Assembly (NCBI GenBank): GCA_030386875.1
Contig: CM059569.1
Location: 48,585,842 to 48,649,841 of the forward strand
Source of the DNA: Morinoia aosen
Taxonomy: Eukaryota; Arthropoda; Malacostraca; Amphipoda; Talitridae
Direction: 5' to 3'
Length of the DNA: 64,000 nt
Part shown: positions 23,006-33,344 of the stretch, piece by piece
Position numbering within the stretch: position 1 is the stretch's first letter
How the letters are laid out: each line of letters starts with the position of its first letter
Notes under the pieces: generated by a model
Told to the model about the DNA's origin: nothing
Database searches by the model: none
Seen by the model: the letters and a program-made list of their open reading frames with translations, nothing else
Made by a program: the position numbers and the translations under genes

Positions 23006-24182
23006 CTGGAAAAGGTAATGCAAAAATTGTAAAAGCTACGAAACATTACTTATAATTCATGACTGTTAATCAACCATTTAAAATCGTCACAAAAAAGGAA
23101 GTCAACAGAAAGTAACCGAGCAATGCTTGTAAGGAGATATATCTTCAAAACGGCTAAATGCGCTTGAAACACTTCAATGTGTTTACCATTAGTAGTACAT
23201 CCTTGCATGATTGACGCTCGGTTCGCAACTTACGCACACAATTGACTCCGAACGGCTGTCCTTTAGCTGAATTGTTCATAAGTTGTTATATGGTTATTTC
23301 CGGTCTATAATTAAAAATGATGAGTATTTAAAAGCCCTCATTAATACGTTCAAGGTTAAGAAAACTAGATAGTACGGAGAAGATATAACAAAAAAAATTC
23401 AAATAATGGGGATAGTTGATAAAATTATAACGTTAATCAATAATATTTACTCTAAATTCCCAAACAAAACATCAGTCAGCTCACGTTCGCATCTCCGAAT
23501 GTTCGTAACTTGGGAAGCAGGAATGAATGTTCCCTCCAAGCTATGTTCAGTTCAACGCCGCTCCAGCGTCAGACCTCAATGTTACAGACTGAAGCTAAAG
23601 CTACACTTGGGATGGGACCGAAAATTCCTTACTGTGAAATATGCTTAAATTAAAAATAATTGTAAGCGATTCCATTAAACTTTAGGGACACTTTTTTCGA
23701 AGGATTTGATTGATTGCACTCATTATCTGTACTCCAAATCAGTTGCACTTTTTACAACTGGTCATTTTTTTAGAATTGTGACACACTCAATTTTAAATCG
23801 ATTTGTTGGTAGTTATTTGTTTCATGACCCTGTGCTAAATATTTGCGCTTGGCTTTTTTTATGTTCTGGAATGAAGGTTGCGAGACAAAACATGAATTTT
23901 ACTTCAATTAAAATAAAAATGATAGTAAAAGCTATAGCTGATTTAAAAATCATTTAAATAAGTGAACGTTTCGGCTTCAAGCTCAAGCCATGCTCAACGC
24001 CTGTGAAAGCGAATCTAAATACAGAAAATACGACATGGCTGAAAGACAAAAAAAAATACAACTTAAAATATTACAAAAAAAAGGGAATGGAGAGATTATA
24101 CTGCAATTAATTTTTGAAAATCAGGCTATTTCTAACTGGAATGATGACAACATTGAATTTAGAGCTGGTTTCAATCGTTTAA
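23006..24182. other. Upstream flank of gene 2
   Basis: Conserved with about 33345-34700 and, in part, 42327-42950. A notable block at about 23475-23640 (TCAGTCAGCTCAC, CTCCGAATGTTCGT, TTCCCTCCAAGCTATGTT, CTGAAGCTACACTTGGGAT types) matches 34005-34195. One of these conserved patches could be the missing first exon or promoter. None gives an open frame plus donor that I would defend. Confidence 0.45.
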
Positions 24183-24352
24183 TCTGAAGAGATTCTAGAA
24201 TATGTAGGTCGTTTTTATTTGCACAGAAACCAAAAATTGAAATTTTGCTCACTCAAATTTGCTTACTAAATCTGATTTTTTTTAATTTTAGGTTTGTGCA
24301 AATAAAAACGACCTACATATTCTAGAATCTCGTCTAGAATCTCTCAATCTTC
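24183..24352. repeat. Foldback element with 45-bp arms
   Basis: The left arm at 24188-24232 (GAGATTCTAGAATATGTAGG, then TCGTTTTTATTTGCAC) is repeated inverted at 24290-24334, separated by about 57 bases. A second short copy of TCTAGAATCTC follows at 24334-24344. The arms could form a near-perfect hairpin. It is probably a very small MITE. Sister units lack it. Confidence 0.85.
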
Positions 24353-24524
24353 AGAGATTGAGTGCGTACAGGCAATTTTCTCAATTGCCGATACCCAATT
24401 GTTCATGTGACAAAATTCGCTGGGTTTTGCTAGACCAGAAATCATAGTTGTATTCACAAATGATGACTGGCAATGATAAGTACTCAAAAAACAGTCCTAA
24501 CAATATATTATTAACGAACCCACA

Positions 24525-24960
24525 GCGATCGGTGATAGACAGTCCACTTCTCGGTGCACCTCAGGGACCACTGCAGCAGGCGGCCAGTGGAGAACTACGG
24601 GGCGAGCTCACAGGACTGCATGCAAGGAGTAATTCAACTCGAGAATGCTGGCTGATGCCATCGATTCCACACTTATCGTGTCGGAAGATGAGTACGGTTG
24701 AATACCAATGGTACGGCAATCTGCTAATCATCAGAGGGCTGTCTGGTACACTGTTCATCTAGTAACCTACGTTACTATTAGTATGAATTACCATTGCTAA
24801 GAAATTGGTCTGCTAATTTGGATGAATATGTGTTTGCATAATAGATATGATCATCTGAAAATCAATTTCAATTTTTTACGTTCGACGTAATCGCGGCGCC
24901 TGCAATGATTTAAGAGCTCAGGTGAGCGAGGTTCTGCTCATTCACCCTGCCATCATTGAA
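24525..24960. other. Conserved block, copy 2 (possible promoter or 5' exon of gene 2)
   Basis: Same block as 15735-16205, here 1.5 kb upstream of the gene 2 exon. The core GACAGTCCACTTCTCGGTGC, then CTGCAGCAGGCGGCCAGTGG and GGACTGCATGCAAGGAG, is nearly identical in all units although the small minus-strand frames differ. The constancy of the core at a similar distance upstream of genes 2, 3 and 4 suggests a promoter or non-coding first exon. That is inference. Confidence 0.6.
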
Positions 24961-25359
24961 AAGAACCGATGTTCATGATACAAGAAATAATTCACTCGAG
25001 CATCTCTTGTGCAACATGCTTCCGGTCTGATATTTTTTAATTGAGATTTCGACCATTCCCCAATAGCTCTCGAAATTTCATCCATGTGAAAATTGCGCAT
25101 GTTAGTGTTTTGAGTTGGTGTCTCATATTCCTTGTAATGATATAGTCTAATGTGTAGGTTTTTCAACCACTGATGATAAGTATTTTATAGAAGTTTAATC
25201 CTTACCATCGGGCTGACAATGCACTCACCTTTTAATTATTTTCTTAGCTCAAAAATTCTTCAACTAGGTGGTGGCCAAGAGAGAGGAGAGATGAGCAAGA
25301 ATTTTGGAAATTATAGTTAGGATATACAGAAAGAATGAGCAGTTTTTAGAAATAAGTAG

Positions 25360-26280
25360 TTAGGCCACCTTTTTTCTAGCGGGACACTCCTGGTCGTCAT
25401 GCACTATCGATGCCACCAAGTTAGAAGATGAACTGAGCCGCGGGTCCTCACAACTCGCGGTTGTGCCAAAACTGTTTGTGGTGTTTCAAAACAACGGTGG
25501 TGTTTCTAACTAGTAACTTACATTTTACACTATATTACACCCCTCCCTCCTTAATTAGAACCCCCTCCCCCCTGTAACTTCATCCCCTGTCAAACCTAGT
25601 CGACCTCATAGATCCATTCTCACTACAGGTTTCCGAGCCAGGTTAAACCTGCGTGAGACGCTAGTACTTGGATGCTCGTGCATTCTTGCCTCCTGGATGG
25701 GAATCGAGTTGTCAGGCGTCCTGTACCAGGCTCACTAGTTGGAGGTGTCGGGTAATGGATCTAGAGCAAGCTGTGGAACCAACAAGGTTTCTTCAACAGG
25801 TTTCGCCGTAGGTTCGGGGAGGGTGTGCGAGCAGGTAATAACTTGGTCCTGGTGTCGACGGACGATCTCTCTCCCCTGCAGTTGGCCCTTGTAGGATAAC
25901 GGACCCCTTTTCTCAACGGTGGTAGCATGGGTTCATTTCGTCGGGAACCCGTCTTGTATTGGCGTATTGGAGGACCATCACGAGTGAGTCAGGCGGGATG
26001 TAAACCGAGCGAGACCCTGGGTGATATCGATTCTGAGCGTCCTGGCGTTTAGTAACTTTGGACGAGATTGCTTCCGACGGCTGAAGTAGATCAAGGCGAG
26101 AGCGACCTTTCCTGCCTAACATTAGCTCGGCGGGCGTAACACCTGTTGTAGTATGAGATGTCAAACGATAGTTGAACAGGAACCTTCCCAATGCTGGGCG
26201 TAAAAGTTCAGTTGACTTAGGTATATTCTTTTTGAACGTTTGTACCATACACTCTGCTTAGCTGTCATTTTTATTGCGCT
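25360..26280 (-). mobile_element. Ty3/Gypsy fossil fragment (integrase tail and start of 3' LTR)
   Basis: On the minus strand, the C-terminal part of a Ty3/Gypsy integrase lies at about 26248-25913 (phrases GRFLFNYRLTSHTTTG and GVTPAELMLGRKGRSRLDLL). It is followed by the proline-rich tail, a purine-rich tract (AAGGAGGGAGGGG) and an LTR start TGTAATATAGTG at about 25540. LTR-like sequence continues to about 25360. Gag, protease and reverse transcriptase parts are absent, so this is a broken remnant. It belongs to a different Gypsy lineage from the element at 50631-61016. No age can be given without its partner LTR. The sister units lack it. Confidence 0.85.
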
Positions 26281-26289
26281 GAGTTCTTT

Positions 26290-27360
26290 TAATCAATAAT
26301 ATTATAGAAATAATCTCACTGTGAGATATATAGCATGAAATTTCAAGTGAAGCTTACCATGTAAAATATGAAGGCATCATTAACGGGTCAGAAATGACTC
26401 TGAATCAATTTTTTCATTTAGATACGAAAATTGTAAAATAGCTCATCCGTTACTTTGATAACTTGAATCAGGATAATGATCATCATTTAATTACAACATG
26501 CGGTGCATTATGCAGAGCCAGCACTACTTCCAGTCATTTCGAAGCATCACAGAAAAAGACAGACCACGAGTATGATATTCAAATGAAGCAATCAATAAAC
26601 TTTGATACGTCATGTTTGACTCTAATGTGTTTTCAATGACAATATTACAGCGCCTCACGTAGACACTGATCCCTGCTTCATCCATGCGTCGCACCAATGA
26701 GCTATACAGCCATCGGATTCTTGTCTATTTGGCTCCAGTACTTCCTATCCAATTGGGAATACAGTATTAATTCTCAGAAGCCTCAAATCAGTAGCTCAGC
26801 CAGGGGGGGGGGGGGCACGAGGGCCATGCCTTTTCCCCCACGAAATGTTGAGCTGGGGGCTAGTTACACTCTCCATTTCAATAGAAGAATAAAGTGCTAG
26901 CTGATAATTAATGTCTCGCCCCCTCCGAAATTATTTATCGGGGATCCTAACCCCCCCGAAATCACTCAAATGTATCCATATACTAATTCGTCCACAGATA
27001 GCTATGATATTCGAATGAACGTTTAAATTGCATTTTAATATTACTTTAATAACCACTCTATAATGCAAGAGTATCGCGATGAGCAGTGGTAAAGCACGCC
27101 TGGAAAAGTTTGGCTGGTAGTTTCAGTGGCGTGATCAGCTGGTACGGTCACGATTATAATGATTGAAACAATCAAGTATCTACTGAAGTAGGTACTGCTA
27201 CGTCAATAATGAGGAGCCGTTCGTGGTCGAGACAAATTCATTCTTCAAGCAGGTCGGCGACTTATACGAGCAGAAATTATTCTCATCACAAAGATTATAA
27301 CATCGATACCCAAATCTTCGATGCTCTTCTGAGAAACCCGTATCAACCTCATTGAATTGC
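26290..27360. repeat. Segmental duplicate D, copy in the gene 2 unit
   Basis: Paralogous to 9530-10620 (see that entry). It has a local G run (about 26803-26812) and a C run (about 26951-26956) that the other copy lacks, and one copy only of the TCTATTNGGCTCCAG motif expanded at 9938. No gene is supported. Confidence 0.75.
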
Positions 27361-29178
27361 AGCTGCCAGCGGTGCTCTAAGGGCCACCGTCATTGCATTC
27401 CTTCTTTCATGGACTCCAAACATCTTCTTCCAGAATTATTAATCTTATGTAATTAACTCATTGAATTTTAACTGTTTTTTACTATTCATGTCGTATTACA
27501 TTATTGTTAACCTCAGGTAGCAATTTCTCGTTTCTGAAGCTCTTGTGCATATTAAGACAACAATATTTAGGTTGTCAACTCCACGAATTACTCCAACTGC
27601 CTCGTAATATGTTTCCGTTAGCGTTATGCAGCAATTTTTTATGTTTTTGGCTACAGTTTAACTCTTTTGTGTCAGCTTTATTTGAGAAGTAAATGTTATA
27701 AATTTGTTGTGTGGGAAAATACTCTCTCCCAGCTTGTTATTTGGTATACCAGTTGATACATTAGAGTGTGAAATTATTTCCGATCATTGAGAAATTATTA
27801 TCTAAAATCCAATGCTGTATATTTCATTCAACTTTATAGGCAATACATTTTTTTGCGTTATGATTCATCCCGATGAATCTCGGGATGATATTTTGACATC
27901 AAGGCTTTAAGTTCTTTAGCGACATTTTGATTTTAAAAAGTCGACATTCGGGGCTAGGGGCTACAACATTATTTAAGGGATATTCAAATTCTTAGGCTTC
28001 CTAAAACAATAATGGGCAATTTTTTAGGATAAAGGTGTTTAACCAATTTGTCGGGAATTGTTTATTAATATATAAGAATTAACGTAAGTATTCTAATCGA
28101 TTTTTAGAAGCGTCCTGTGTTGAATAAATCTTAAAGGCTTCATCTACTGGACGGGATATAAAATTAAACTTCACGTTGAAGTCCATGAAACTATGAAATT
28201 TTGTTGCAAACCTCTCGTTAGGTTTAAAGCGTTAGTATTTTAACCGTTATTAGTTTTTGAACTCAACTATCGAAGAAATTAAAATTGTTGCTAGATTTTT
28301 TCTACTGTAAATTTAATTAAAAATGCTTACTGTTTAACTAGTCCAAGAATATATTAAAGTGACTTGGATCACAAAAAGACACCAATGTTGCCTGAACATA
28401 TCGTCTGTACTGTACAGGCTTAATGATGTTAGGGCATTCGTTCAAAAAATTTGCTCATGGCAGGAAAGGAAGAGATTGGTTAGAGTCGGTAAAACGCTGA
28501 TCCCAGTCGGTGCATCTTTTTTTGATGATACAAGTTCCCCTCAAACACCGGTAATTTGTCGTTTGAACACATTTTTATATATTTCTTGATAATCTCAAAT
28601 CACCCAAATTTCTCACTATGGTCAAATACATTTGATAATATTGTTTCATGAGTTCTGTTTACAGGAATAGAAGTGAAAATTGATAGAGCAACAAAACTGG
28701 CATGACATAATGATCATCGGGTATTCGGGAAATTTTTTTGAGCAAATGAAAATAAGTACTCAATCGTAAAATCTTTGAACACTGAAACCAGCCCGACTTC
28801 TGAATTAAAAAAGTAAAATTCAGTCATTGCATTGGATGAGAAAATTTCCACTGTAATAATTGGCTTACTTTTTAGGAAAATTAATTTGTCTTCAGTGGGC
28901 AACATTTCCAATAATTCACATATACTTGAATGGTATCATGGTATTATTAAAATTATGTAAATAAATCTGGCATCAGTTCACTTCTGTTCACAAGCTAGAA
29001 GATATTTCGGGAATGAAATTTATTCTATTGTTCAAGATAATGCAAGTTATCGCCAGGAGCAAGAAATGACAAAGGATATAACAAAAAAGAGACAGCAAAT
29101 CTTACCTAATAATACCCTAAGTGAGTCTACCTGTTTATATCTTTGTTTGGTGTCCGCTACTTCTGTCTCTCTGCCACG
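27361..29178. other. Duplicated 3' flank of gene 3 unit, no gene
   Basis: The first 400 bases are unit-specific and unassigned. From about 27790 the sequence follows the gene 2 and gene 4 units (TTCATTCAACTTTATAGG, GACATTTTGATTTTAAAAAG, AAAGTGACTTGGATCACA, CTGAAACCAGCCCGACTTCT). Recurrent small frames are not conserved across units. Confidence 0.6.
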
Positions 29179-29186
29179 CTCTAAAG

Positions 29187-29384
29187 TAGTGGTTCTGAAC
29201 CCCTGGCTCGTGACCTAAAGTTGGGTCGCCAAGCCATTTCATTGGGTCGCTAAGGGTTTCAGTAACCAGTTTAATTGTGTTAACACACAGTAACCGGTTT
29301 TCAAAAGAATAGTCATATTATGAACGAAAATTTTCATTTTGGGCAGAGCTTGGGTCAATGCCGAAAATAGGTTAAGAACCACTG
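29187..29384. mobile_element. hAT-type MITE, 198 bp
   Basis: The ends are (T/C)AGTGGTTCTGAACCCCTG on the left and its partner GTTAAGAACCACTG on the right, the common hAT (Charlie-like) terminus. The interior has the familiar TTGGGTCGC phrases and no coding capacity. Flanking 8-bp duplications are CTCTAAAG (29179-29186) and CTCTTAAG (29385-29392). The sister units carry a single uninterrupted site, CTCATTAG near 19619 and CTCATAAG near 39653, so the insertion is demonstrably later than the duplication. Confidence 0.95.
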
Positions 29385-29392
29385 CTCTTAAG

Positions 29393-30089
29393 GATACTCA
29401 AAAAACGCATCTGTAATACGAATTTCACCAATGCACTCGAAAAAGAATTTTTCAATCGGGGGTACTGTTTGGATGAAAACAATCGTTAATAATCCCCATC
29501 TAAAGGACTTTTTTTATAGATAACATTTTAAGTATTATTTTAGAAAAATATTATACACTAGTGAGCTAAACTGCACAGAACATTTCCAATGTTAACCACG
29601 GCAATTTATTACATAAACGTCACTGGTGAAATAAATTGCAGTTGACTCAATGACTATATTTTATGCCGTACCTATACTTCACACGAATTACAGACAATTT
29701 TTTAAATTGACGGTAGTTTCACCTGTAATTTTTGTGCCTGGAATGAACGACGGCAATTCTACATAGTACAATTGTAATTTTCACTCGATTTAGCGTAAGT
29801 TCGATGAACATTTTCCACAGTAAAAATTTGTAATGATTGGTCCTATTTGAGATTTTTGTGCGAAAATTACCCTAATGATGAAACTTCCGGAAACATCCTT
29901 GACTTTTCTGTGAAGGTCACCTAATTATGCAAGTAATTTTTATGAAGTGAAAGGTATGAGAGGTGGAATGTTCAAGAGTAGGAAAATTCCAACGGACAGA
30001 AAAGTCATAAGGCAAAGAATTGCTCATGATATTTTTCTTTTCGGAAAGTTTTTCAATATCCGTATAATTGGAGTTTGATGCAAGAAAGA
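29393..30089. other. Duplicated 3' flank of gene 3 unit
   Basis: Follows the sister units: ACGCATCTGTAATACGAATT, then GCCGTACCTATACTTCAC, then TGCCTGGAATGAACGACG. It includes a single degraded copy of the motif that forms the 38-bp array in the gene 2 unit (about 29855-29900). No gene is present. Confidence 0.6.
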
Positions 30090-30093
30090 TTAA

Positions 30094-31394
30094 GGGGACC
30101 GTCCCGAGCCAAATTGGGCCCCGGTGGGTCCCCCCCCTGAAAATTTTGTTTATGTTGAAAAAGTATCCTTAGGGGATGAGTTATTGTGCCATGAAATTTT
30201 ATGGCCCTACGGAGACTAGAACCCCCCCCCCCCCAGGGGGGTGAAAAGGGGACCGAAAAGGACGAATTTTACGCCCAATTTTTTTTTCATTGAAAAAGGA
30301 TCCTTAGGGGATGGGTTATTGTGCCAAGAAATTTTTTGGCCCTACGGACACTAGAACCCCCCCCAAGGGGGGTGAAAAGGGGACCAAAAATGATGAATTT
30401 GGGAAAAAATCGACAAAATTTTGTAACTTTTCAAATTGGAAAAAAACGCAATTTGAGTTTGTTAGAAATGTTTCAAGGATTCTAAAACTGTCTTTGGATT
30501 TATTCTAGCATCAAAACTCGAGGACGAGTCTCGTTTTGAAATATTCAAAAAAATATACTGAACTACTTTTTTTTCTTCAAAAAAAAAAACTAAGGCATAA
30601 ATCGAAAAAGTGACACGAGTAAAAAAGGTTTCTTTTCACGAAATACATATACTGGCCAATTTTCAAACAAATCGGACAGAAAAAATTGATAAAGTCTCAT
30701 CATGGTCATTACAGAAATATAATGTATTATTTTTATTTACTCATAACTACCATATTTCTTAGATCTTTACTTGAAATTCACTAGGAAAATGATGCTCATT
30801 GGTCGTATATCGAAATAGATTATCGAAACTGCATTCATGTACGAAAAATTTTCGTTATATTCAAATTCAATTGACATAGTTTGTTTTTGTGCTCTGGTAA
30901 TAAGTTGACTTTTTTTACATTCAAAACGGGACTCGTCCTCGAGTTTTGATGCTAGAACAAATCCAAAGACAGTTTTAGAATCCTTGAAAGGTTTCTGACA
31001 AACTCAAATTCGGCTTTTTTCAAAATTCGAATTCTTTGAAAAGATATATAGCTATAAACCAAAAAAAATTATCCCGGATTTTTGAAATTTCAAAAATTTC
31101 CGAAAAATAGAAAAAAATTGAATTTGAAAATAAGCCGAATTTGAGTTTGTTCGAAATGTTCCAAGGGTTCTAAAACTGTCTTTGTTTTTGTTCTAGCATC
31201 AAAACTGAAGGAGGAGTTCCAATCTGAAATATCAATAAAAAATATACCAAAAACACATTTTTCGTAAAAAAAAAAACTAAGGCCTAAATCGAAAAAATGA
31301 CACGAGTAAAAAAGGTTTACTTTCACAAAAGACATATACTGGCCAACTTTCAAACGAATCGGGCGAAAAAAGGTCTCAAACCGGGACGGTCCCC
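30094..31394. mobile_element. TTAA-flanked non-autonomous element with internal foldbacks
   Basis: The termini are GGGGACCGTCCCG, exactly inverted at the right end, flanked by TTAA on each side (30090-30093 and 31395-31398). A TTAA target duplication is typical of piggyBac-type elements, but the terminus is not one I can assign to a named family. Inside, a roughly 110-base tract (CCTTAGGGGATG... to ...GGTGAAAAGGGGACC) is repeated twice (about 30165-30275 and 30300-30385). A segment containing TTCTAAAACTGTCTTTG is present three times: direct at about 30435-30690, inverted at about 30925-31020 and direct at about 31130-31385. No transposase is encoded. The gene 4 unit has the empty site with one TTAA at about 41396. 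Confidence 0.88.
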
Positions 31395-31420
31395 TTAAGT
31401 TTGAATTATAATACCTTATA

Positions 31421-32401
31421 TAGGGTGTTTTTTTACTTTGAACAAACTTCGAACGTAGGTACAAAAACTCAAAATAAATCGATTTTCATGAATGACAAAA
31501 TGTCCAAAACTCTTTAGTTTTCGAGTTATAGTTACTTGAAGAATATTAGAACTTCAAGTAGGATTGCACGCGCGCACCATTTTTAGCGCTACCTTTGATA
31601 GTTAAAGAGGTTTTTGGGCCCCACTAATGTAGTATTTTTGTAATTTCACAATGAAATTTGCGTGTACACGTTTTACAAATAAGAATAAATTGTCCTAAAT
31701 GAGTAATTATCAATTATTCCAAACCGATGGATTGGCAGAGGTGCTCCTGTAGCATGGCCAGCTAGGGCGCATGATTTGACGCCACTGGATTTCTTCTTGT
31801 GGGGAACTATGAAGGACCTCGTGTATGCCACTCCGGTTGAATCGGAACAGGATCTGGTTGGACGCATTGTGGACTCAGCTGGCCATATTACGGAAATGCC
31901 GGGCGTGTTTCAATCTGTGAGGCGCTCACTGGCTGTTAGATGTCGTAAATGTGTTGAAGTTCATGGAGGCCATTTCGAGTAACTGTTGTAATAAAACTGT
32001 ATTCAAGTTTGTTCTTGCGTTAAAGTTCTTACATTAAAGTTTGTATTGATTATGTTTTTTACCTGTGTGCTGCAATGCTTACTGATTAATGGTTAGCTTA
32101 CATGATGATAATTGATAATTACTCATTTAGGACAATTTATTCTTATTTGTAAAACGTGTACACGCAAATTTCATTGTGAAATTACAAAAATACTACATTA
32201 GTGGGGCCCAAAAACCTCTTTAACTATCAAAGGTAGCGCTAAAAATGGTGCGCGCGTGCAATCCTACTTGAAGTTCTAATATTCTTCAAGTAACTATAAC
32301 TCGAAAACTAAAGAGTTTTGGACATTTTGTCATTCATGAAAATCGATTTATTTTGAGTTTTTGTACCTACGTACGAAGTTTGTTCAAAGTAAGAAAACAC
32401 C

Positions 32402-32404
<3 letters not shown>
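31421..32404. mobile_element. Mariner/IS630-type element with 296-bp terminal inverted repeats
   Basis: The left arm, 31421-31716, and the right arm, 32109-32404, are nearly identical inverted copies starting (T/C)AGGGTGTTTT. TA dinucleotides flank both ends (31419-31420, 32405-32406), as expected for the superfamily. The 392-bp centre holds only the C-terminal end of a transposase, so the element is an internally deleted, non-autonomous derivative. It lies 22 bases beyond the TTAA-flanked element. The sister unit at about 41400-41425 lacks both. Confidence 0.95.
31722..31982 (+). pseudogene. C-terminal fragment of a mariner/IS630-type transposase
   Basis: The readable frame begins RWIGRGAPVAWPAR, then DLTPLDFFLWGTMKDLVYAT, and ends RCRKCVEVHGGHFE at a stop. 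This matches the third catalytic region (the PDLTPLDFFLWG box, whose aspartate completes the DDE/D triad) and the C-terminus of a transposase group common in arthropods. The DNA-binding domain and the first two catalytic acids are missing, so it cannot be active. The residue before the box is H where S-P is usual in this family. Confidence 0.9.

Positions 32405-32441
<37 letters not shown>
32405..32441. repeat. (TA)n microsatellite
   Basis: About 18 TA repeats directly abut the right end of the mariner-type element, probably grown from its TA target duplication. Confidence 0.95.
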
Positions 32442-32445
<4 letters not shown>

Positions 32446-32574
32446 GCTTATATATGTGTTCAGTAATGTTGTTCCGGTATTTCGAGGGTCTTGCAGAATA
32501 AGTTGGTTTTGTGAATTAGTCTAGATCGACCTAAATGACATATTAACTGAGTGAGGTTAACGAAATTTTCATTT

Positions 32575-33344
32575 TCACACATAAATTTCAACGTGGCAAA
32601 TTTGCAGTGACATCCCAGCTTCGTTTGGAGTTTTTTGGATTGACAGATACCTGCCCGCAATGGGCTGTGCAGGTTGCACAATGAGCTCATAGCCTTCATG
32701 CGGAGGTGGTCCAGGATAGTAACTCATCTGCGTGTAGTTCTCGAAGTCGCCAGATGCCGGAGATGTCCCAATGCGAATATCCAAGTCATGAAAACATACG
32801 TCGTAGTACTCGTTGTACTGTGCCATCAATGACACACCTTTCAGATTTCGGACATCGACTAGATCAAACACGATAAAAGGATGAGCAACATTAATTGATT
32901 TGTAGCAACTCTCCATTGATCTGTCATGGATTCCATCCAATAGATTTTCCGGTATTTTCATACTATGAGCGCCTCCATCAACCGGAGAGGCATCGTGAAC
33001 TGTGATGCCTGACTGAGCCGTCAGTATATTGGACGGGCTTCGTTTTGTGAAACACTTGACCCAAGGAGGTCCCTCAGGATCTTCGTTGAAGGGCACCACG
33101 ATGGTGTTCATCAGAGTCGACAGTCCCGAATCAGTGGAACAGTGCAGCATACACCAGTCCTTCATGGCGCACAAAGATGCCGATCGAATCACAGACAGTT
33201 TGGACTCGAAAGGCTGCAAGTCAGGGTTCTCGAGGCGACCTCCAGCAATTTTGGTAGGTCGAAGTGAAACGGTGAAGGTGTACGAGTGCGGCAACGCAAC
33301 CATGATCGACAGCAGGCTTGCCAGGAGCGGAACGAGGAGAACGC
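32575..33344 (-). CDS. Secreted PAN-like plus F5/8C (fucolectin-like) domain protein, copy 3 (main exon)
   Basis: Paralogue of the copies at 22236 and 41557, with the same predicted extracellular role. The exon begins after TTTTCCAG at 33345-33352 (minus strand). From there the frame reads VLLVPLLASLLSIMVALPHS. The first in-frame ATG, ending at 33303, lies inside this leader, so the true start should be in an upstream exon. The cysteine cluster (LCAMKDWCMLHC, WVKCFTKR) and the C-terminal domain (NLLDGIHD, PFIVFDLVDV, LDIRIGTSPASGDFENY, AGRYLSIQK, ICHVEIYV) are intact. One extra cysteine (YDVCFHDLD) in the loop before LDIRIG makes seven, so one may be unpaired. DNA at 33008-33191 is identical to copy 4, whereas about 32590-32745 is nearly identical to copy 2. 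Confidence 0.85.
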
